Shown: positions 1-9,414, counted from the first letter of the stretch. The stretch: 12,481 bases of DNA from an uncultured Actinomycetes bacterium (GCA_946481495.1 CAMLNW010000056.1:1-12481), one strand, 5' to 3'. The notes: generated from the letters alone by a model not told the origin. Translations and numbers: made by a program.

Positions 1-1421
<1,421 letters not shown>

Positions 1422-1672
1422 CTGAAGAACCCTTTCTAGAAGTGACGAAATCGATCTCAGCCAATTGACGAAGCCGAGTGGGGCCAAGCTACGTCCGCTC
1501 TAGAAGGGGCCGCCAAAATTCGACGAAAGGACGATGTGGCTCGCTGGAGCTAAGGCGACGTAAACCCGTGCAACCCCTGTCGAAGCCGCAAAGCCGCAAG
1601 AAATCGGGACGGTTGTTGCAGCCAGCGGTGCACACGCGTGGCGCCAACCTGGACGTTCGTACTAGTCGGTGC
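1422..1672. other. 251-bp intergenic region between universal stress gene and collagen-like gene
   Basis: Both neighbours are on the minus strand, so this should hold the end of the stress-protein transcript and the start of the collagen-like one. I see no coding frame with a credible protein, no strong GC hairpin followed by a T-run, and no good -35/-10 pair. Two 8-bp direct repeats TCTAGAAG lie at 1435-1442 and 1499-1506, the first just upstream of the collagen-like ribosome site. A short tandem AAGCCGCA repeat sits near 1583-1600. Confidence 0.6.
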
Positions 1673-2092
1673 TCAAGAAGCCGGTACGGCCAGCACCGGC
1701 CGATCGGCGAGGTGCAGCAGCTTGTGCGGCACTGAGCCGAGGATCGCGCCCTTGATCGGGCTCTCGCCGTAGCTGCCGACGACGATCATGCGCGCGTCGT
1801 GGGCCTCGGCGAGTTCGAGCAGGGCGTTGACGGGACGCGCGTCGACGACCGCGAGCTCGGCCTCGACACCGGCCGCGGTCGCGCGCGAGAGCGCGTGGTG
1901 CGCGACTCGCTCACCTAGCTCGCGGACGGCGGCGCGGGCCGCGGTCAGCTCCTCGCCGATGTCGCCCGGCGGCTCGTAGCCGAAGGCAATCACCAGCCGG
2001 TCGCCGAGATCGCCTGCCAGCTGGATCGCCACCTCGAGCGCGGCGCGCGCGCCAGGCGAGTCGTCATATCCGACGATCAGGTCACGTGGCAT
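1673..2092 (-). CDS. UspA-type universal stress protein, ATP-binding class
   Basis: A 139-residue single Usp domain, the normal length for a stand-alone family member. It opens MPRDLIVGYDDS, the first beta strand and Asp of the fold. Near the C-terminus it carries the full nucleotide-binding pattern G-x2-G-x9-G-S (G106, G109, G119, S120), followed by the usual LADRPVLAVP end strand. I therefore place it with the ATP-binding UspA proteins, cytoplasmic and probably dimeric. The ATG at 2092 is preferred because the Usp fold starts there and a GGGGAG ribosome site lies 9 nt upstream. The same frame stays open much further upstream, but that part is a shadow of the permease gene. It follows the APC permease by 29 nt as the last gene of the transporter operon. 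Usp domains often accompany APC permeases, sometimes fused, so it may modulate transport according to energy state; that is inference. Confidence 0.92.
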   Translation of the reverse strand: MPRDLIVGYDDSPGARAALEVAIQLAGDLGDRLVIAFGYEPPGDIGEELTAARAAVRELGERVAHHALSRATAAGVEAELAVVDARPVNALLELAEAHDARMIVVGSYGESPIKGAILGSVPHKLLHLADRPVLAVPAS

Positions 2093-2121
2093 GGCTGCGA
2101 TCTCCCCGGTTGACGTGGCTG

Positions 2122-3663
2122 TCAGCTCGGCGCACCGGCGGTCTCCTCGACGACGACCTTGCCGGTCGCCACGTCGGGCGGCACCTTCTCGAAGGGCTTG
2201 CGCCCGAAGTAGTCCCCGTGGCCGCCCGCGCGCCAGAGCAGCATCAGGACGAAGCCGAGCAGCAGGAAGCCGACGCCGATCACCGTCGGCAGGCCGATCC
2301 CGAACAGGTTCGACCCGGTGTAGGACTCGGCCGGGTCGGCGAAGTCGATCGTCGCCTTGACGAACAGGTAGCCAAGCGTCAGCGCCCCGATCAGCGGCGC
2401 GACGCCGATGAAGAGGAAGTTGGTCACCGACTTCGTCAGCTCGTGGCGGTAGTAGATGACGCAGGCGATCCCCGTCAGGGCGTAGTAGAAGGCGATCATC
2501 AGCGCCAATGCCGTCAGCGTGTCGAAGAGGAAGTTCTCGCTGAAGGCGCTGACGCCGATATACCAGACGGTCGCCACGACGCCGATCGTGATCGTCGAGA
2601 CGTGCGGCGTGTAGAAGCGCGAGTGGACCCGTCCGAGCGCGGCCGGCATCGCGTCGGCGCGCGCCATCGACAGCGTCGTGCGCGAGGCGGGCAGGATCGT
2701 CGTCTGGGTCGAGGCGAGCGCCGAGGTGAGGATCGCCAGCACGACGAGCTTGTCGAGCGGCGATCCGAGCACGCTCTCGGCGAGCGTCGAGAAGATCCCC
2801 TCGTCGTCGGCGAACTCCTCGAGCAGCCCCGGTCCGGCATAGGCGACGACGGCGACGGTCACCGAGATGTAGGTGACGAGCAGGATCACGGTGCTGGTCA
2901 CGCCGGCGACCCCGGGCGCGCTGACCGAGTCCTCGGTCTCCTCGGTCAGATTGACCGCCGACTCCCAGCCCCAGTAGATGAAGACGCCGGTCAACATCCC
3001 GGCGACCAGCACCGACAGGCTCGAGACCTCGAACGGGTTCAGCCAGGACAGCGACGGGTCGACCGAGCCCGCGAGGCCGTCGTCGCCGAGCACCTTGACC
3101 AGCGCGACGACCGCGAACAGCAGCAGTCCGAGCACCTGACCGAAGATCAGCACGCGCTGCAGGCGTGCCGAGATCTCGGTGCCGATCACGCAGACCCAGG
3201 TCATGATCGCGATCAGCGCAACGGCGAAGGCGATCACCGCCCACTTGTCGCCGGCGAGGTCGTCGAAGCCGAGGAACAGGAACGTGTAGCGCGCCGCGAC
3301 GTCGGCCAGCGAGCCGACGACCAGCACGCCGGTCATCGTGATCGCCCAGCCGCCCATCCAGCCCATGTACGGGCCCATTGCGCGCGTCACCCAGGAGAAC
3401 GTCGTGCCGCAGTCCTGGTCAGCGCGGTTCATGTAGTAGAAGGCCGCCGCGATGAAGAACATCGGGACGAACGAGGCGAGCAACACCGCCGGCGCCTGGA
3501 CGCCGGCGTGGAGCACCACGAGGCCGATCACCGCGGCCAGCGAATAGGCCGGCGCCGTCGAGGCGAGGCCGATCACCAGCGCGTCGACGAAGCCGATCGC
3601 GTTCTTCTTGAGACCCTTGTCGCCGGTCTCCGCGGCGCCCCCCGTTGCCGCCGCGGCCTCCAT
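2122..3663 (-). CDS. APC-superfamily amino acid/polyamine permease
   Basis: A 513-residue integral membrane protein with about twelve hydrophobic segments (roughly 23-50, 56-78, 103-125, 141-161, 170-190, 215-235, 255-277, 305-322, 357-377, 383-404, 413-436, 456-477). TM1 has the broken-helix motif GLASTAPAYS (residues 32-41), typical of the carboxylate/amine site in APC carriers. TM6 carries GWESAVNLTEE (232-242). It is expected to be a proton- or ion-coupled uptake carrier for an amino acid or amine; the exact substrate cannot be read from the sequence. The start at 3663 (ATG) overlaps the stop of the upstream potC-like gene by one base (TGATG), with GGGAG 11 nt before it. The frame stays open upstream of this ATG, but those residues are low-complexity and overlap potC, so I reject them. 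Coupling to a polyamine ABC importer suggests a related substrate. Confidence 0.92.
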   Translation of the reverse strand: MEAAAATGGAAETGDKGLKKNAIGFVDALVIGLASTAPAYSLAAVIGLVVLHAGVQAPAVLLASFVPMFFIAAAFYYMNRADQDCGTTFSWVTRAMGPYMGWMGGWAITMTGVLVVGSLADVAARYTFLFLGFDDLAGDKWAVIAFAVALIAIMTWVCVIGTEISARLQRVLIFGQVLGLLLFAVVALVKVLGDDGLAGSVDPSLSWLNPFEVSSLSVLVAGMLTGVFIYWGWESAVNLTEETEDSVSAPGVAGVTSTVILLVTYISVTVAVVAYAGPGLLEEFADDEGIFSTLAESVLGSPLDKLVVLAILTSALASTQTTILPASRTTLSMARADAMPAALGRVHSRFYTPHVSTITIGVVATVWYIGVSAFSENFLFDTLTALALMIAFYYALTGIACVIYYRHELTKSVTNFLFIGVAPLIGALTLGYLFVKATIDFADPAESYTGSNLFGIGLPTVIGVGFLLLGFVLMLLWRAGGHGDYFGRKPFEKVPPDVATGKVVVEETAGAPS

Positions 3664-4529
3664 CAGGTCGCGATCTCCCGCGCCGTGGGCTGGATCGCGC
3701 GTGTCGGCTCGGGCTCCGGCTGCACCGCGGCCATCCGCTCGGCTCGCCGCTGCTGCCACAGCACGAGCGCGATACCGGCAACGGTCACGAGAAAGAGCAT
3801 CGTGGCCAGTACATTGACCTGTACGGGGATCCCGCGCAAGCTCACGCCGAAGATGTAGAGCGGGAACGTCTCGGTCGTGCCGGAGTTGAAGTTCGAGATC
3901 ACGAAGTCGTCGATCGAGAGCGCGAAGGCGAGCAGCGCCGCGGCGACGATCCCGGGCGCCAGCAGCGGCAGTGTGATCGTGCGGAAGGTCGTCAGCGGCG
4001 GCGCGCCGAGGTCGGCGGCGGCCTCCTCAAGCGAGCGGTCGAAACCGATCAGCCGCGAGCGCACGACGACCACGACGAAGCTGATCGAGAACATCACGTG
4101 GGCGATGAACAGCGTCGTGAAGCCGAGCTCGAGGCCGTAGATCAAGAACATCGACAGCAGCGAGGCGCCGATCACGATCTCCGGCGTCGCCATCGGCAAG
4201 ATGATCAGCAGGTTCGACACTCCACGGCCGCGGAACTGGTACCTGACCAGCGCGAGCGCCATCAGCGTGCCGATCGCCGTCGAGACGATCGTCGCCAGCG
4301 CGGCAAGTTGGAGGCTGGTGATCATCGCGTCGTTGACCGCCGTCTGCGAGAACGCGTTCTGCCAGTACTCGAGCGTGAAGCCGCTCCACGTGTAGTCGAG
4401 CCTGCCAAACGTCGTCTGGTCGAACGAGAACAGCGCGATCACGAAGATCGGCAGCAGCATGTAGAGGACCGCGATGCCCGCGTAGATCAGCAGCGCGTTG
4501 CGCCGAAGCCAGGCCCAGGCAGCGCTCAT
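3663..4529 (-). CDS. potC: Spermidine/putrescine-type ABC transporter permease, PotC family
   Basis: A 288-residue inner-membrane subunit with six predicted helices (about 12-34, 70-95, 106-130, 136-156, 186-207, 236-257). The cytoplasmic EAA loop, which docks on the ATPase, is clear at residues 168-194: EEAAADLGAPP, then TLPLLAPGI. The early segment with SFDQTTFGR and the downstream SIDDFVISNFNSG are typical of PotC/PotI proteins. It would pair with the PotB-like subunit to form the membrane channel. The ATG overlaps the potB-like stop by 4 nt (ATGA, 4526-4529), and AGGAGG lies 10 nt upstream. The C-terminal 30 residues are a Pro/Glu/Arg-rich tail that may be a lineage-specific extension. 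Confidence 0.93.
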   Translation of the reverse strand: MSAAWAWLRRNALLIYAGIAVLYMLLPIFVIALFSFDQTTFGRLDYTWSGFTLEYWQNAFSQTAVNDAMITSLQLAALATIVSTAIGTLMALALVRYQFRGRGVSNLLIILPMATPEIVIGASLLSMFLIYGLELGFTTLFIAHVMFSISFVVVVVRSRLIGFDRSLEEAAADLGAPPLTTFRTITLPLLAPGIVAAALLAFALSIDDFVISNFNSGTTETFPLYIFGVSLRGIPVQVNVLATMLFLVTVAGIALVLWQQRRAERMAAVQPEPEPTRAIQPTAREIAT

Positions 4530-5401
4530 CGCGCCTCATCCTCCTCACCCATAAAGGCCCCGGTGCCAGCGGACTTGAGGTAGATCGCAACCACGACGAG
4601 GATCGCCGCCATCATCAGGAACGACAGCGCCGCGGCCTCGGGATAGTCGCGCTGCTGGAGATAGAGCGACTGGATTACGTTGCCGACCATCGCCTGACCG
4701 GTGCCGCCAAGCAGAAGGGCGTTGACGTAGTCGCCGACGGCCGGGATGAAGGTCAGCAACACGCCGGCGACGATCCCCGGCGCGGTGATCGGCAGCGTCA
4801 CCTTGATGAATGCTTTGGTGCTCGAGGCGTAGAGGTCCTTCGCCGCCTCGATCAGCCGCACGTCCATCCGCTCGAGCGACGCGTAGATCGGCAAGATCAT
4901 GAACGGCAGGAAGTTGTAAGTCAGCCCCGCAATCACGGCGCCGCCGGTGGCAAGCACGCGACCGTCCTGCGGCACGAGGTGGAGAAACTTGAGCACGTCG
5001 ACGGCAGGACTGGCGTCGGCGAGGATCGTCTTCCAGGCGATCGTGCGAATCAGGTAGGTCGTGAAGAACGGCGCGACGACGGCGAACAGCAGCAACAGCT
5101 TCCAGCGACCGGCGCGCAAGGCGATCGCGTAGGCAAGCGGGTAGGCGATCGCCAGCGCGATCAACGTTGCAGAACCGGCGTAGAGGAACGAGCGGATCAG
5201 TTGCTCCTCGTTGCCGGAGAGCGAGTCGCTGAAGTTCGACCACTCCCAGGTGAAGGTGAAGCCGCCCGTCGCGATCGATCCCGACCGCAGCGCCATCTGT
5301 CCCATGTAATACATGGGCACTACGAAGAACAGGACCAGCCAGATCGCCCCCGGACCGAGCAGCCCGTAGGGGACGAGCCGGCGGCCGGCCCTGCTCTTCA
5401 C
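4526..5401 (-). CDS. potB: Spermidine/putrescine-type ABC transporter permease, PotB family
   Basis: A 291-residue membrane protein with six helices (about 13-33, 75-95, 101-121, 155-175, 207-225, 258-276). Its EAA loop at residues 185-210 reads EAAKDLYASS, then VTLPITAPGI. The N-terminal LVPYGLLGPGAIWLVLFFVVPM is the family's usual opening, and IPAVGDYVNALLLGG (219-233) matches the conserved region around TM5 of PotB/PotH. The start is GTG at 5401: the same frame has a stop only seven codons earlier and no ATG between, so GTG is the only real option. The ribosome site is weak. It lies 24 nt after the binding-protein gene and overlaps the potC-like gene by 4 nt. It forms the heterodimeric channel with PotC. 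Confidence 0.93.
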   Translation of the reverse strand: MKSRAGRRLVPYGLLGPGAIWLVLFFVVPMYYMGQMALRSGSIATGGFTFTWEWSNFSDSLSGNEEQLIRSFLYAGSATLIALAIAYPLAYAIALRAGRWKLLLLFAVVAPFFTTYLIRTIAWKTILADASPAVDVLKFLHLVPQDGRVLATGGAVIAGLTYNFLPFMILPIYASLERMDVRLIEAAKDLYASSTKAFIKVTLPITAPGIVAGVLLTFIPAVGDYVNALLLGGTGQAMVGNVIQSLYLQQRDYPEAAALSFLMMAAILVVVAIYLKSAGTGAFMGEEDEAR

Positions 5402-5425
5402 GTTCTCGTCATCCGGTTCTCACCA

Positions 5426-6601
5426 TCACCCGGTGATCACATCCTGGAAGGCCTTGGTGACCTCCTGCTGGTCCTCGGCCGAGCCGGGCGGATCTGGCTG
5501 CGTCGTGCAGTTGCGCGTGAACTGGTCGCTGGGGAAGATCAGCGGGTTGTTCGCCAGCGCGGTCTTGCCCTGCTGCTCGAAGACCTGCTTTACACCCGTC
5601 ACCGGCGTCACGTACTGGATGTAGGCCGCGAGGTCCGCCTGGACCTTCGGCTCGTAGGTGAAGTTCATCCACTCGAGCGCCGCCGGAGTGTTCGGCGCAC
5701 CCTTCGGGATCACCATGTTGTCCGACCAGAGGATGCAGCCTTGAGTCGGCATCCGCCACTCGACGTCGGGGTTCTCGATCAGCGAGGTGTCACCCGACCA
5801 GCCGATCGCCGCAATCACGTTCTCGTTGGTCATGTCCTGGGTGTAGTCGTTGCCGGTGAAGCGCCGCAGCTGGCCGGAGTCGACAGCATTGCCGAGCTTG
5901 TCGATCTCGTCGAGCCACTGCTGCTTGGTCGCCTTCGACGGGTCGATCCCATCGGCCTTCAGCATCAGCGGAATCGTGTCGCGCAGCTCGCTGAGCACCG
6001 TCACCTTGCCCTTGTACTTAGGATCGAAGAGATCGTTGACCGACTTCACGTCGGGCGCGAGCTTCTTGTTCACCATCAGCCCAGTCATGCCGCTCTGCCA
6101 CGGCACCGAGAACTTGCGGTCGGGGTCGAACGCCGGGCTCTGGAGGCTCGGCAGCAGGTGGTCGAAGACCGTCGGCAGCGTCGAGTGATCGAGCTCCTGC
6201 AGATAGCCGAGGTCGTACATCTGCTTCGCCATCCAGTCGGTGACGACGAAGATGCTGCGCCCGCCGGACTTGCCCTCCTCGAGCTGCGGCTGCAGCTTGC
6301 CGAAGAACTCGGCGTTGTCGTTGACGTCCTCGACGTAGTCGACCTTGACGCCGGTCTTCTGCTCGAACTCAGCGACCGTGTTCTTCGACCCCTGGTCCAT
6401 GTAACCAGGCCAGTTCGAGATCGTCAGATCGCCCTCGACGGGCCCCGATTTCGCGACCTCGGTGCCGGAGTCGCTGCCGCCACCGACGCTGTCGTCGCTA
6501 CCGCCGCAGGCGGCGAGCGCGAGCGCCGCCACGAGCGCCAGCAACACCACCAGCGCCGAGCGGGACCTGACCGCTTTCGTTCTGTTCGTTGCCTTGCTCA
6601 T
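5426..6601 (-). CDS. potD: Polyamine ABC transporter substrate-binding lipoprotein, PotD/PotF family
   Basis: A 391-residue binding protein with a lipoprotein signal: basic start, hydrophobic stretch 15-29 and lipobox LAAC with the lipid-bearing Cys at 32, followed by a Gly/Ser/Asp linker. It would sit on the outer face of the membrane and deliver substrate to PotBC. Family landmarks are NWPGYMD (W64, Y67), an SGMTGL strand at 170-175, W268 in IGWSGD, and W292 with D294 in LWSDNMVIPKGAPN. These aromatic and acidic residues align by motif with the ligand-binding Trp/Asp residues of E. coli PotD, supporting a polyamine-like cation as ligand. The region around LSELRDT (203-209) corresponds to the acidic DDAREV site of PotD but differs in detail, so specificity may have shifted. 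The ATG at 6601 has a perfect ribosome site 7 nt upstream. Confidence 0.94.
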   Translation of the reverse strand: MSKATNRTKAVRSRSALVVLLALVAALALAACGGSDDSVGGGSDSGTEVAKSGPVEGDLTISNWPGYMDQGSKNTVAEFEQKTGVKVDYVEDVNDNAEFFGKLQPQLEEGKSGGRSIFVVTDWMAKQMYDLGYLQELDHSTLPTVFDHLLPSLQSPAFDPDRKFSVPWQSGMTGLMVNKKLAPDVKSVNDLFDPKYKGKVTVLSELRDTIPLMLKADGIDPSKATKQQWLDEIDKLGNAVDSGQLRRFTGNDYTQDMTNENVIAAIGWSGDTSLIENPDVEWRMPTQGCILWSDNMVIPKGAPNTPAALEWMNFTYEPKVQADLAAYIQYVTPVTGVKQVFEQQGKTALANNPLIFPSDQFTRNCTTQPDPPGSAEDQQEVTKAFQDVITG

Positions 6602-6608
6602 GGCTGTT

Positions 6609-6614
6609 CCTCCT
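6609..6614 (-). promoter_or_regulatory. Strong ribosome binding site of the binding-protein gene
   Basis: AGGAGG on the minus strand, 7 nt before the ATG at 6601. It is the strongest ribosome site in the left operon, as expected for a binding protein that must outnumber the transporter subunits encoded with it. Confidence 0.8.
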
Positions 6615-6625
6615 GGAGGGTTCCC

Positions 6626-7789
6626 TCAGCTGTCTGTCTTTCCGAGCGCAAGCTCGGCCGTCGGCCGCAACTCGGCATCGCCTGGTGCTCCCCCTGACTC
6701 ACGCACTACGTGGATGTGCTCCGGCGCCCAGCTCAGCCGTACCCGCGCGCCCCCTCCGGGTAACCGCTGGCGCAGCGCCTCGTCGGCGTTCGGCACGAGC
6801 ACGGTCATCCGCACTCCGCCGCCGAGACGGACGACGATCTGGGTCGCGGTGCCGAGATAGACCGAGCTCTCGACCTCGCCCTCGACGCTCGGGTTGCCGC
6901 CCGGCACCGTCGCGGCATCGGCGTCGATCTGCAGCTTCTCGGGGCGGACGACGGCGTGACAGCGCTCGCCGACCGCCAGGCCGTCGCCGACCGGAACCGC
7001 CACCTGGGGGCCGACGTCGAGCCGGACCCGGCCCTGAGTGCCGGTCCCCTCGACGACGCCCGGCATCAAGTTCGAGACGCCGATGAAGCCGGCGACGAAG
7101 GTCGTCTCCGGCCGTGCATAGACCTCCTCCGGCCCGGCGACCTGCTCGACCAAGCCGCGGTTCATCACCGCAATCCGGTCGGACATCGTCAGCGCCTCCT
7201 CCTGATCGTGGGTGACGTAGACGAAGGTGATGCCGACGTCGCGCTGGATTCCCTTCAGCTCGATCTGCAGCCGCTTGCGCAGCTTGAGGTCGAGCGCGCC
7301 GAGCGGCTCATCGAGCAGCAGCACCGCCGGGCGGTTGACGAGCGCGCGGGCAAGCGCGACGCGCTGCTGCTGGCCGCCAGAGAGCTGGCGCGGCTTGCGC
7401 TTCGCCTCGCCGGCGAGCCCGACGCGCTCGAGCTCCTCGCCGACCCGTTGGCGGATCTCGTCCTTGCCGACCTTGCTGCGCTCGAGGCCGAACGCGACGT
7501 TGCGCTCGACGCTGAGGTGGGGGAAGAGCGCATAGCTCTGGAAGACGGTGTTGGTCGGGCGGCGGTAGGGCGGCAGACCCGAGACGTCGTCGCCGTCGAT
7601 CAGCACCTGGCCCTCGGTCGGCTCCTCGAAGCCCGCGATCATTCGCAGCGTCGTCGTCTTGCCGCAGCCACTCGGGCCGAGCAGCGTGAAGAACTCGCCG
7701 CTCTCGATGTCGAGGTCCACCCCGCCGACGGCGGCGAAGTCGCCAAAGCGCTTCACGACTGCATCCAATCTGACTCCGCCGCGGCTCAT
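6626..7789 (-). CDS. potA: Spermidine/putrescine-type ABC transporter ATPase, PotA family
   Basis: A 387-residue cytoplasmic ATPase. Walker A is GPSGCGKTT (38-46), the Q-loop glutamine is Q84, the signature is LSGGQ (136-140), Walker B is VLLLDEP with catalytic E161, the D-loop is GALD and the switch histidine is H194 (VTHDQEEAL). After about residue 240 comes a C-terminal TOBE-type regulatory domain (VVRPEKLQ near 275-285 and [11 protein letters not shown] near 355-365), as in PotA and other CUT1-like ATPases. It energises the PotBC channel. The ATG at 7789 is the only usable ATG start, since an in-frame TAA lies five codons upstream. It is the first gene of the minus-strand operon, ending 24 nt before the binding-protein gene. 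Confidence 0.95.
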   Translation of the reverse strand: MSRGGVRLDAVVKRFGDFAAVGGVDLDIESGEFFTLLGPSGCGKTTTLRMIAGFEEPTEGQVLIDGDDVSGLPPYRRPTNTVFQSYALFPHLSVERNVAFGLERSKVGKDEIRQRVGEELERVGLAGEAKRKPRQLSGGQQQRVALARALVNRPAVLLLDEPLGALDLKLRKRLQIELKGIQRDVGITFVYVTHDQEEALTMSDRIAVMNRGLVEQVAGPEEVYARPETTFVAGFIGVSNLMPGVVEGTGTQGRVRLDVGPQVAVPVGDGLAVGERCHAVVRPEKLQIDADAATVPGGNPSVEGEVESSVYLGTATQIVVRLGGGVRMTVLVPNADEALRQRLPGGGARVRLSWAPEHIHVVRESGGAPGDAELRPTAELALGKTDS

Positions 7790-7798
7790 CCTGTCCTG

Positions 7799-7827
7799 AC
7801 GTTATGTCCGTTCGGTAGGCAAGGCAA
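7799..7827 (-). promoter_or_regulatory. Candidate promoter of the potA-led operon
   Basis: On the minus strand, TTGCCT (7827-7822) and TAACGT (7804-7799) are separated by exactly 17 bp; TAACGT fits the actinobacterial TAnnnT -10 pattern. Transcription would begin only about 0-3 nt before the potA ATG, giving a leaderless or nearly leaderless mRNA. A second candidate -10, TACAGT (7872-7867), would give a leader of about 70 nt but has a poorer -35. Promoters cannot be settled by eye at this GC content. Confidence 0.3.
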
Positions 7828-7905
7828 CCTGCGCTAGGCCCAAATCGCACTGCTCCTCTTCGACCAACTGTACAACCAAGCCTCCGCGCGATTTCACGTT
7901 CGGTG

Positions 7906-7948
7906 GGTTGTCGGTTGGCCTCCACCTGGGTACGGTTGTCCATACCGT
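7906..7948. promoter_or_regulatory. Candidate operator: repeated GGTTGTC and an ACGGT inverted repeat
   Basis: GGTTGTC occurs at 7906-7912 and again at 7934-7940, 28 bp apart, and a related GGTTGTAC lies on the minus strand at 7877-7870. The second copy overlaps a small inverted repeat, ACGGT-N7-ACCGT (7932-7948). These cover the candidate -35, -10 and start site of the plus-strand operon. They could bind the PucR-type regulator encoded nearby. The arms are short and chance is not excluded. Confidence 0.3.
7908..7936 (+). promoter_or_regulatory. Candidate promoter of the aminotransferase-led operon
   Basis: TTGTCG (7908-7913) and TACGGT (7931-7936) lie 17 bp apart, and TACGGT fits TAnnnT. 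The start point would be near 7943, leaving about 25 nt of leader before the GTG at 7968, enough for the GAGGGAG ribosome site. Overlap with the repeated elements described separately suggests regulation at this point. Confidence 0.4.
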
Positions 7949-7967
7949 CTAGTGCCGAGGGAGAACA

Positions 7968-9410
7968 GTGGCGACCACACCGCAGACCATCGAGCAGCAA
8001 CCCGGCGGCGACAAGTCGCTGCAGGAGATGGCCAAGAGCCACCTCTGGATGCACTTCACGCGTATGAGCGCGTACAGCGACCACGACGTGCCGATCATCG
8101 TCCGCGGCGACGGCTGCTACGTCTACGACGAGAACGGCAAGCGCTATCTCGACGGGCTGTCGGCGTTGTTCTGCGTCAACGCCGGCCACGGACGAGTGGA
8201 GATCGGCGCGGCGATGGCCGAGCAGGTCAAGGACCTCGGCTTCTACACCAACTGGAGCTACGCCCACCCGCGCGCGATCGAACTCGCCGAGCGAATCGCC
8301 GGCTTCGCGCCCGAGGGACTGAACCGCGTCTTCTTCACCTCCGGCGGCAGCGAGGCCGTCGAGTCGGCGCTGAAGCTCTGCCGGACCTACCACCGCCACA
8401 ACGGCGAGGCCGGCCGCTACAAGTCGATCGCGCGCGAGATCGCCTACCACGGCACGACGCTGGGCGCGCTCACGGCAACCGGGATCCCGGACCTGCGCGC
8501 GCCGTTCGAGCCGCTGACCCCCGGTGGCCGCCACGCGCCGAACACCAACAGCTACCGCTGGCCCGAGGGTCGCGACGAGCTCTGGGCGGCCGACCAGATC
8601 GAGGAGCGGATCCTCTTCGAGGGTCCCGAGACCGTCTCCTGCGTGATCCTCGAGCCGGTCCAGAATGCCGGCGGCTGCTTCACCCCGCAGGAGGGTTACT
8701 GGCAGCGCGTGCGCGAGATCTGCGACCGCTACGGCGTGCTGCTGATCTCCGACGAGGTGATCTGCTCGTGGGGCCGGCTCGGCCACTGGTTCGGCTCCGA
8801 GCGCTACGGCTACGTGCCGGACATCATCACGACGGCGAAGGCGCTGACCTCCGCCTACGCGCCGATGGGTGCCGTGATCGCCTCCGACCGCGTCGTCGGG
8901 CCGTTCCTCGAGGACACGAACATGTTCACCCACGGGTTCACCTTCGGCGGGCATCCGGTTTGCGCCGCCGCGGCGCTGGCGAACCTCGACATCTTCGAGC
9001 GCGAGGACCTCTGCGGGCACGTGCTGGCCAAGGAGGGCGAGTTCCGCGCGATGCTCGAATCGCTGCGCGACATCCCGATCGTCGGCGACGTGCGCGGCGC
9101 TGGTTATTTCCACGCGATCGAGCTGGTCAAGGACCAGGACACGAAGGAGACCTTCGACGACGACGAGTCGGAGTGGCTGCTGCGCGGCTTCCTCTCCGGC
9201 GCGCTCTACGAGCACGGCCTGATCTGCCGCGCCGACGACCGCGGCGACCCGGTGATCCAGCTGTCGCCGCCGCTGATCGCCGACACCGAGCAGTTCGAGG
9301 AGATCGGCAGCGTGCTGCGCACGGTGCTGATCGAAGCGACCGACCGGCTCGCGGCGCGTGACGGAGGCCACCGACCGACTCCCGGCGCGGAGGTAGGGCG
9401 ACGCCGGTGA
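7968..9410 (+). CDS. Class-III PLP-dependent aminotransferase, probable amine/omega-amino acid:pyruvate type
   Basis: A 480-residue fold-type I aminotransferase. Landmarks in order: the phosphate-binding SGGSEA (125-130), YHG (160-162) that stacks on the cofactor, LEPVQNAGG (228-236), the SDEVICSWGRLG motif with D262 pairing with the pyridine nitrogen, and the Schiff-base lysine K291 in TTAKALTSAYAPMGAV. The HGFTFGGHP segment (about 323-331) supplies the other phosphate contact. It transfers a terminal amino group, most likely to pyruvate, giving an aldehyde plus alanine. The resemblance is to SpuC-like putrescine/amine aminotransferases and actinobacterial relatives; lysine, GABA or beta-alanine type substrates are also possible. 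It starts at GTG 7968 with GAGGGAG just upstream, and leads the operon, divergent from the transporter. The last ~20 residues are a basic, Gly/Pro-rich tail. Confidence 0.92.
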   Translation: MATTPQTIEQQPGGDKSLQEMAKSHLWMHFTRMSAYSDHDVPIIVRGDGCYVYDENGKRYLDGLSALFCVNAGHGRVEIGAAMAEQVKDLGFYTNWSYAHPRAIELAERIAGFAPEGLNRVFFTSGGSEAVESALKLCRTYHRHNGEAGRYKSIAREIAYHGTTLGALTATGIPDLRAPFEPLTPGGRHAPNTNSYRWPEGRDELWAADQIEERILFEGPETVSCVILEPVQNAGGCFTPQEGYWQRVREICDRYGVLLISDEVICSWGRLGHWFGSERYGYVPDIITTAKALTSAYAPMGAVIASDRVVGPFLEDTNMFTHGFTFGGHPVCAAAALANLDIFEREDLCGHVLAKEGEFRAMLESLRDIPIVGDVRGAGYFHAIELVKDQDTKETFDDDESEWLLRGFLSGALYEHGLICRADDRGDPVIQLSPPLIADTEQFEEIGSVLRTVLIEATDRLAARDGGHRPTPGAEVGRRR

Positions 9411-9414
9411 CCGC

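Noticed and set aside
1561..1620. Possible riboswitch (a cGCAAAGCCGc string reminiscent of c-di-GMP-I aptamers)
   Set aside because: Only this short string matches. The paired stems and receptor segment of that class are absent, and it reads on the plus strand, where no gene follows.
1600..1672. Rho-independent terminator after the universal stress gene
   Set aside because: Only imperfect short inverted repeats around the GTGCAC/ACGCGT stretch are present, with no T-run on the minus strand.
1673..3244. 523-codon minus-strand frame in which the universal stress protein is only the last quarter
   Set aside because: The upstream part is an out-of-frame reading of the APC permease gene, rich in Arg/Asp with no fold. 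The Usp domain begins exactly at the ATG at 2092, which has its own ribosome site.
3664..3759. N-terminal extension of the APC permease to an ATG at 3759
   Set aside because: The extra 32 residues are Ala/Arg/Gly-rich, overlap the end of the potC-like gene and have no family counterpart. The ATG at 3663 gives the TGATG coupled start and a normal length.
2086..3858. 590-codon plus-strand frame across the permease gene
   Set aside because: Arg/Asp/Gln-rich low-complexity translation typical of the antisense strand in high-GC genes. The opposite strand encodes a clear 12-helix carrier.
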